Assembly: GCA_012270665.1 (NCBI GenBank)
Contig: JAAXHY010000458.1
Span: forward strand, 1 to 9,257
Origin: Dehalococcoidia bacterium
Lineage (GTDB): Bacteria; Chloroflexota; Dehalococcoidia; SAR202; UBA11138
DNA length: 9,257 nucleotides
Direction: 5' to 3'
Positions 6,202 through 9,257 of this stretch are shown here, in pieces; position 1 is the stretch's first letter, and each line of letters starts with the position of its first letter. The notes below the pieces were generated by a model, which was given only the letters and a program-made list of their open reading frames with translations, was not told the origin of the DNA and ran no database searches. A program made the position numbers and the translations under genes.

Positions 6202-7033
6202 CGTTCGTCTCCTCGACGGAAGGGACAGGCGCGGGGACAAGAGACGCAGCCGCAGCGGTCTCGGTGTCGTCCTCTCCGCGCCCGAACTTGAAAAGATTCA
6301 TCAGGGGGTCCCAACCGGTGACGAAGCCCTGTATCACCACACCAACCACGTTGCTCACGACCCAATAGACGGCCAAGCCACTTGGGAAATTCAGTGTGAA
6401 GAATCCAAACATCACCGGCATCATCCACAGCATCATCCTGTTGGTAGAGGCCTGACGCGCGTCAGCCGTCGGCATAGTGGTCATCTTTTGCATGACCCAC
6501 ATGGAGACGCCGACCAGGACAGGCATCACGAAGGGAGTGGGATCCGGAAGCGCCAGATCCATCCAGAGGAAATTGCTGTTGATAGGTATGACGCTATGTA
6601 CGCTGGGCAGCCATACATACAGGTGTCTCGACAGCCCGACGAGGCTTTCGGGATTGGATGGAACGGTCTGGATGATGGCCTGATACAGACCAATCCATAT
6701 GGGGAACTGTATGAACATGGGGCCAAGGCAGCCAAGAGGATTGACGCCGTGCTCGCGATAGAGCCGCATCGTCTCCTGCGAGGCCTTCTGCCTGTCGTCC
6801 TTGTTTCGTTCCTGAATCTCCTTCATGAGGGGCTGAAGCGCGCTCATGGCCTTGATTTGCCTGCTCTGCTTTACGGTCAGAGGGACAAGCGCGAGCCGCA
6901 CCAGCAGTGTAAAGGCAATGATGGCTATGCCGAAGTTGAGGAACGACCATGAATACAGGAGCACCAGCCCGTTGATCATCGGCTGGATGATGATGAGGTT
7001 CCAAGCGTCAATTATAACGTTTAAGAATTCCAA
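6098..7033 (-). CDS. yidC: Membrane protein insertase YidC (Oxa1/SpoIIIJ type) with Arg-rich tail
   Basis: This is the YidC/Oxa1/Alb3 insertase that inserts and folds inner-membrane proteins, alone or with SecYEG. Its 311 residues have the short form: no large P1 periplasmic domain and five predicted helices (about 15-30, 32-55, 103-122, 162-182, 200-238). The conserved Arg of the hydrophilic groove is Arg46 in TLLVRLALVPLT. The cytoplasmic hairpin (57-95) and the FNFPSGL-like motif LNFPSGLAVYW (214-224) are also present. After an Ala/Pro linker the tail (278-311) has 16 Arg and one Lys in 34 residues; such tails bind ribosomes in relatives. The start is a TTG, chosen because AGAGG lies six bases upstream and the reading begins 14 bp after the propeller stop. 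The lack of a lipobox or cleavable signal is notable compared with SpoIIIJ. It overlaps jag by 104 bp. Confidence 0.96.
   Translation of the reverse strand: MEFLNVIIDAWNLIIIQPMINGLVLLYSWSFLNFGIAIIAFTLLVRLALVPLTVKQSRQIKAMSALQPLMKEIQERNKDDRQKASQETMRLYREHGVNPLGCLGPMFIQFPIWIGLYQAIIQTVPSNPESLVGLSRHLYVWLPSVHSVIPINSNFLWMDLALPDPTPFVMPVLVGVSMWVMQKMTTMPTADARQASTNRMMLWMMPVMFGFFTLNFPSGLAVYWVVSNVVGVVIQGFVTGWDPLMNLFKFGRGEDDTETAAAASLVPAPVPSVEETNDARDRDVRQNGRRSNRNRSKGARRRTQRRRNRRR
6209..6214 (-). promoter_or_regulatory. Ribosome binding site of jag, inside yidC
   Basis: GAGGAG on the minus strand, seven bases before the jag ATG. It decides the start of jag. The same six bases are the codons of Glu274 and Glu275 of YidC, just before its Arg-rich tail. 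Confidence 0.8.
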
Positions 7034-7039
7034 GCCTTG

Positions 7040-7044
7040 CCTCT
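7040..7044 (-). promoter_or_regulatory. Ribosome binding site of yidC, supporting a TTG start
   Basis: AGAGG on the minus strand lies six bases before TTG at 7033, in the short gap after the propeller gene. No ATG in frame fits the YidC N-terminus better, so this site supports TTG as the initiator. Confidence 0.65.
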
Positions 7045-7047
7045 AGC

Positions 7048-8208
7048 TCAACATGCCTTTGCTCTGTCTCGAGGATGGGGATCGTCCTCGTCGGTCTTGT
7101 ACACCCATTCCTCGTCGGGATTTCCATTAGGCTTGATTCTCAAGGCCATTATGGTGTGGTCGGTTGAAGCGAAGTATATCAGGTCGTCGGACACTTCCAG
7201 AGAGGTTCGTATGTCGGCGCCTATCCTGCAGGACGCCTGTTCGGTTCCGTTCTTTTCCACGAGAGCGATTTTCGAATCTCCACCGTCAGCCACCGGAATA
7301 GCCACAAGATCGTTAACAACCGCGGGCGTACCCACAAGCTGACCTTCAGTGGCATATGTCCACATCAGGTCACCGGTGTCCGCGTCCAGTACGTAGAGGA
7401 CACCATCGAGTGAAGGCGCGTAAACGACTCCGTCTTGTACCAGAGGCGCCGCCCAGTACCAGCGGGTTGCGTCGGGAAACCTCCACTTCAGACTGCCCGT
7501 ATTCACATCCAACGCATAGAGGTTACTATCGAAGCCGCCGAAAATCACGAGGTCGTCGTACACCGCCACTCCAGAGGCAATAGCGCCTCCCGATCTGTAC
7601 CTCCACCGTTCACTGCCATCATCCACATCAACGGCATAGACGTAGTGGTCAAGCGAGCCGAAGTAGGCCACTCCATCGGCGACCACGGGTGAAGACCATA
7701 TAGGCCCTGAGGCGTTGTACTCCCATATGGGATCGCCCTGAGTGATGTCCACGGCATAAAGAACATTTTCCGATCTTTCGGAAGAGCCTGCCGCGCCCGT
7801 GCCTACGATTGCAAGATTCCCTGTGATAGAAGGTCCACCAACTATTCTGCCAGCCAAGCGTTCCTGCCACAGGGAACTGCCGTCCACCTTGTCATATGCG
7901 TAGAGAACTCCATCGTAACCACCCACGAGCACTAATTCGCCAGTGACCGCGGGAGAACCGTAGAGACCTTTGTCAGCGTCTTCTTCAGTGGGCAGTTCCT
8001 TGCGCCACTCAGTATCGCCAGTATCTTTGCTGACGGCGAGAACCTCGCCCCGCATGGTGCCAATGAACAGAGTGTCGTCGCTGACCGTTCCGGCAGACCA
8101 TCCCTCGGGCCGTCTCACGACGTCACACCCAATTAGGACCAACACTACGGCCAGGACCAGAATGAACAAGGCCGCATTAGAGCCTCGCCCTATCATTGCA
8201 TTCGTCAT
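7048..8208 (-). CDS. PQQ/BamB-like eight-repeat beta-propeller lipoprotein
   Basis: A 386-residue exported propeller. Residues 11-27 are a hydrophobic signal segment ending in the lipobox LIGC (25-28), so Cys28 is probably lipidated and the protein tethered outside the cytoplasmic membrane. From about 37 I count eight blade repeats of roughly 36-44 residues. Each has a 'SPxVxDGxVYxGSxDGxLYALDxxTGxxxW' style pattern, for example VYFGSLDHYVYAVDVDDG-like units; they end near DTEWR, SSLWQ, DPIWEY, SERWRY, SLKWRF, DLMWTY, a weaker one near 320, and EEWVY. This fits the PQQ-like/BamB fold, which usually serves as a protein-protein scaffold; PQQ binding is not shown. It sits between yidD and yidC, and a role near membrane-protein insertion or cell-envelope assembly is inference. 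No Shine-Dalgarno precedes the ATG; Met5 (8196) is an alternative start. Confidence 0.9.
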   Translation of the reverse strand: MTNAMIGRGSNAALFILVLAVVLVLIGCDVVRRPEGWSAGTVSDDTLFIGTMRGEVLAVSKDTGDTEWRKELPTEEDADKGLYGSPAVTGELVLVGGYDGVLYAYDKVDGSSLWQERLAGRIVGGPSITGNLAIVGTGAAGSSERSENVLYAVDITQGDPIWEYNASGPIWSSPVVADGVAYFGSLDHYVYAVDVDDGSERWRYRSGGAIASGVAVYDDLVIFGGFDSNLYALDVNTGSLKWRFPDATRWYWAAPLVQDGVVYAPSLDGVLYVLDADTGDLMWTYATEGQLVGTPAVVNDLVAIPVADGGDSKIALVEKNGTEQASCRIGADIRTSLEVSDDLIYFASTDHTIMALRIKPNGNPDEEWVYKTDEDDPHPRDRAKAC

Positions 8209-8228
8209 TTGAGGACATTCCGTAAATG

Positions 8229-8250
8229 GGATGCCATAGAGGGGGCATCC
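8229..8250. repeat. 7-bp inverted repeat in the leader of the propeller gene
   Basis: GGATGCC (8229-8235) and GGCATCC (8244-8250) are perfect inverted arms with an eight-base loop. The element lies in the 70-bp gap between yidD and the propeller gene, 21 bases before the propeller ATG. No U-run follows, so it is not a standard terminator. It could be a leader hairpin or a protein-binding site. Confidence 0.4.
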
Positions 8251-8278
8251 GTGTGAATTCTTCTATGTAGAGTATGGA

Positions 8279-8521
8279 CTATGGAACGGGGTCATATCCA
8301 CTGCCGCCGAGCGGGTTGCAGCGACCAAGACGCTTCACGGTCAGCCAGATTCCTCGGATGAAGCCGTATTTCGAAATAGCCTCATACGAATAGTTGGAAC
8401 AGCTAGGACTGTGCCGGCACAATCCGGGCAGGTATGGCGATATCGCCAGTTGGTAGAGCCTTATCGCAGCTAAGGCGGGATTCCACATCAGCATATCTCT
8501 CCAGGCCAGATCATCCGACAT
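8279..8521 (-). CDS. yidD: Membrane protein insertion efficiency factor YidD
   Basis: A small, 80-residue protein of the YidD (Hly-alpha, DUF37) family, membrane-associated through an amphipathic N-terminal helix and thought to assist YidC-dependent insertion. The family signature is clear: [14 protein letters not shown] (20-33), [15 protein letters not shown] (35-49), then [24 protein letters not shown] to the end, with Cys35, Cys41 and Cys68 at the conserved places. Length is normal. The ATG at 8521 overlaps the end of rnpA by 11 bp, the usual arrangement for this pair. Met10 and Met12 are possible later starts. Confidence 0.96.
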   Translation of the reverse strand: MSDDLAWRDMLMWNPALAAIRLYQLAISPYLPGLCRHSPSCSNYSYEAISKYGFIRGIWLTVKRLGRCNPLGGSGYDPVP

Positions 8522-8852
8522 TCGATTCCAATACTCCCGCGCGAGCGAGCAACCTGTCCAGTGAGCGTTTCAGCGCCCAGTAGTCCGCCTTCCGGGCGCC
8601 CTGACGAGCAATGACCACAATATCCCAGCCTTCCCGCACGGGGGCCCCAATCGCCGCCGACTTCAATCTCCTCTTTATCTTGTTACGAGTGACAGCGTTT
8701 CCCAGACGCCTGCTAACGGAAAAGCCGAATCGAGTGGCGCCAGAACCATTGGCGCGTGTTATCAGCACCAGGCTTCTGTCAACACGGCTCTTGCCGAGAC
8801 GCCTGGCCAACGCAAAGTCACTGGACTTCCTCAGACGGCGCGCCCGTTGCAT
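8511..8852 (-). CDS. rnpA: Ribonuclease P protein component
   Basis: The protein subunit of RNase P, which helps the catalytic RNA cleave 5' leaders from pre-tRNAs. The 113 residues show the family order: [16 protein letters not shown] (6-21), [16 protein letters not shown] (42-57) running into the RNR motif [13 protein letters not shown] (52-64), and [11 protein letters not shown] (76-86). Length is typical. The ATG at 8852 places the conserved RLR six residues in, as in relatives, but I see no Shine-Dalgarno before it. It follows rpmH after 76 bp and overlaps yidD, so it is probably co-transcribed from the promoter ahead of rpmH. Confidence 0.96.
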   Translation of the reverse strand: MQRARRLRKSSDFALARRLGKSRVDRSLVLITRANGSGATRFGFSVSRRLGNAVTRNKIKRRLKSAAIGAPVREGWDIVVIARQGARKADYWALKRSLDRLLARAGVLESNVG

Positions 8853-8868
8853 AGGTTTCGGGAGTAGC

Positions 8869-8903
8869 TTACCGCTAAGGGCAGAGTACGCAATTCGCGG
8901 TAA
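8869..8903. repeat. 7-bp inverted repeat in the rpmH-rnpA spacer
   Basis: TTACCGC (8869-8875) and GCGGTAA (8897-8903) are perfect inverted arms around a 21-base loop, filling much of the 76-bp rpmH-rnpA gap. There is no following U-run. It may be a processing or attenuation hairpin that sets the ratio of L34 to RnpA, but that is inference from position. Confidence 0.35.
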
Positions 8904-8928
8904 ATCGGGCGGAAATAGTTATAGCTAA

Positions 8929-9066
8929 TCAAACGCTCAGCCTATGCCGGCCTTTGAACATTCTCCTCTTAAGAACGTTCCGGCCCGCTTTGGTACGCAT
9001 TCGTGTTCTGAAGCCGTGCACCCTGGCACGTCGTCTCTTCTTCGGCTGATAAGTTCTCTTGGGCAT
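8929..9066 (-). CDS. rpmH: Large ribosomal subunit protein bL34
   Basis: A 45-residue, very basic protein of the 50S subunit. It matches the L34 pattern along its whole length: [13 protein letters not shown], then [18 protein letters not shown], and KGRHRLSV at the end. The start ATG at 9066 is preceded by GAGAGG (9077-9082) ten bases upstream. It is the first gene after a consensus promoter and precedes rnpA, the nearly universal bacterial order. Confidence 0.97.
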   Translation of the reverse strand: MPKRTYQPKKRRRARVHGFRTRMRTKAGRNVLKRRMFKGRHRLSV

Positions 9067-9076
9067 CTAAACGCAA

Positions 9077-9082
9077 CCTCTC
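9077..9082 (-). promoter_or_regulatory. Ribosome binding site of rpmH
   Basis: GAGAGG on the minus strand, ten bases before the rpmH ATG, within a short leader of roughly 20 bases downstream of the predicted transcription start. Confidence 0.6.
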
Positions 9083-9092
9083 AAACACAAGA

Positions 9093-9122
9093 ATTATAGT
9101 GATTGCGTGAAATCAGTGTCAA
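9093..9122 (-). promoter_or_regulatory. Perfect-consensus sigma70-type promoter for rpmH and the downstream operon
   Basis: On the minus strand, TTGACA (9117-9122) and TATAAT (9093-9098) are separated by 18 bases. Both hexamers match the housekeeping consensus exactly. Transcription would start near 9086, giving a leader of about 20 bases that contains the rpmH ribosome binding site. This is the only strong promoter I found; since all twelve genes point the same way with short gaps, it may drive much of the window, though weaker internal promoters cannot be excluded. Confidence 0.85.
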
Positions 9123-9257
9123 TTTGGAGCGCCCGCGCCCCAGGGCCTTCGTAGGGTCGGCGGATGATACTACATATATCATGGTTTATAGATACGCGGG
9201 AAAGTACTGGGCGCTAACTGGGAGAGTCACTGGGTCGGGCTGGAGCAATTTTCATCC
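9123..9257. other. Upstream region of the rpmH promoter; no gene recognised
   Basis: These 135 bases contain no recognisable gene on either strand. An inverted repeat ATGATA (9164-9169) / TATCAT (9177-9182) with a seven-base loop lies about 40 bases upstream of the -35 box. The hexamer ACTGGG occurs three times at 9206, 9217 and 9229, spaced 11 and 12 bases. A plus-strand ATG at 9181 is open for 25 codons to the window edge, but it has no ribosome binding site and no familiar sequence, so I do not call it a gene. No good DnaA box is visible. Confidence 0.4.

Noticed and set aside
6202..6240. A longer jag start at TTG 6240.
   Set aside because: The ATG at 6201 has GAGGAG at ideal distance, and the extra 13 residues do not belong to the Jag-N domain.
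5792..6952. A 386-codon open frame on the plus strand, opposite yidC and jag.
   Set aside because: It is antisense to two firmly identified genes, has no hydrophobic or motif pattern of its own and is rich in residues typical of reverse-strand reading. It is a shadow of GC-rich coding sequence.
9067..9257. A replication origin or DnaA boxes upstream of rpmH, expected because rpmH is often next to dnaA.
   Set aside because: The closest match, TTATAGATA, differs from TTATCCACA at three of nine positions, and there is no cluster of boxes or dnaA gene in the window.
9181..9257. A divergent plus-strand gene beginning at ATG 9181.
   Set aside because: Only 25 codons are visible, there is no ribosome binding site, and the peptide resembles nothing I know.

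Overview
The window carries twelve genes, all on the minus strand and tightly packed; the one at the left edge is partial. Read 5' to 3' on that strand (right to left here) the order is: a consensus sigma70-type promoter, rpmH, rnpA, yidD, a lipoprotein-like beta-propeller gene, yidC, jag (khpB), two crotonase genes, a split-barrel flavin/F420 family gene, an ABC ATPase, a large FtsX-type ABC permease, and the start of a gene with an N-terminal membrane anchor. There are no tRNAs, rRNAs, CRISPR arrays, insertion sequences or convincing intrinsic terminators, and no gene-free stretch over 300 bases.

The organism is a bacterium of moderately high GC (by eye, a little above 50%). YidC is the short type without a large periplasmic domain, it has an Arg-rich C-terminal tail, and it is paired with Jag. 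L34 begins [10 protein letters not shown]. These traits suit Chloroflexota (for example Dehalococcoidia/SAR202-like lineages) or another monoderm-type lineage. The phylum is an inference and was not tested.

Right part (about 5560-9122) is the classical ribosome/membrane-insertion cluster. It encodes ribosomal protein L34, the protein subunit of RNase P, the small membrane-insertion factor YidD, the insertase YidC and the RNA-binding protein Jag. Couplings are tight: rnpA/yidD overlap by 11 bp and yidC/jag by 104 bp. The unusual member is an eight-repeat, PQQ/BamB-like propeller with a lipobox, placed between yidD and yidC.

The middle (about 3540-5510) has two translationally coupled crotonases. 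One keeps both catalytic Glu residues but lacks the usual C-terminal segment. The other keeps the C-terminal segment but has lost one catalytic Glu and much of the oxyanion-hole signature. A pyridoxamine-phosphate-oxidase-like split-barrel protein follows.

The left part (1-3531) encodes a MacB/LolD-type ABC ATPase, a ten-helix double-FtsX permease, and the N-terminus of a membrane-anchored protein that could be the adaptor of the same exporter. The window does not show an obviously new defence or mobile system. The points most worth following are the propeller in the insertase operon, the complementary crotonase pair, and the Arg-rich YidC tail encoded inside the jag overlap.
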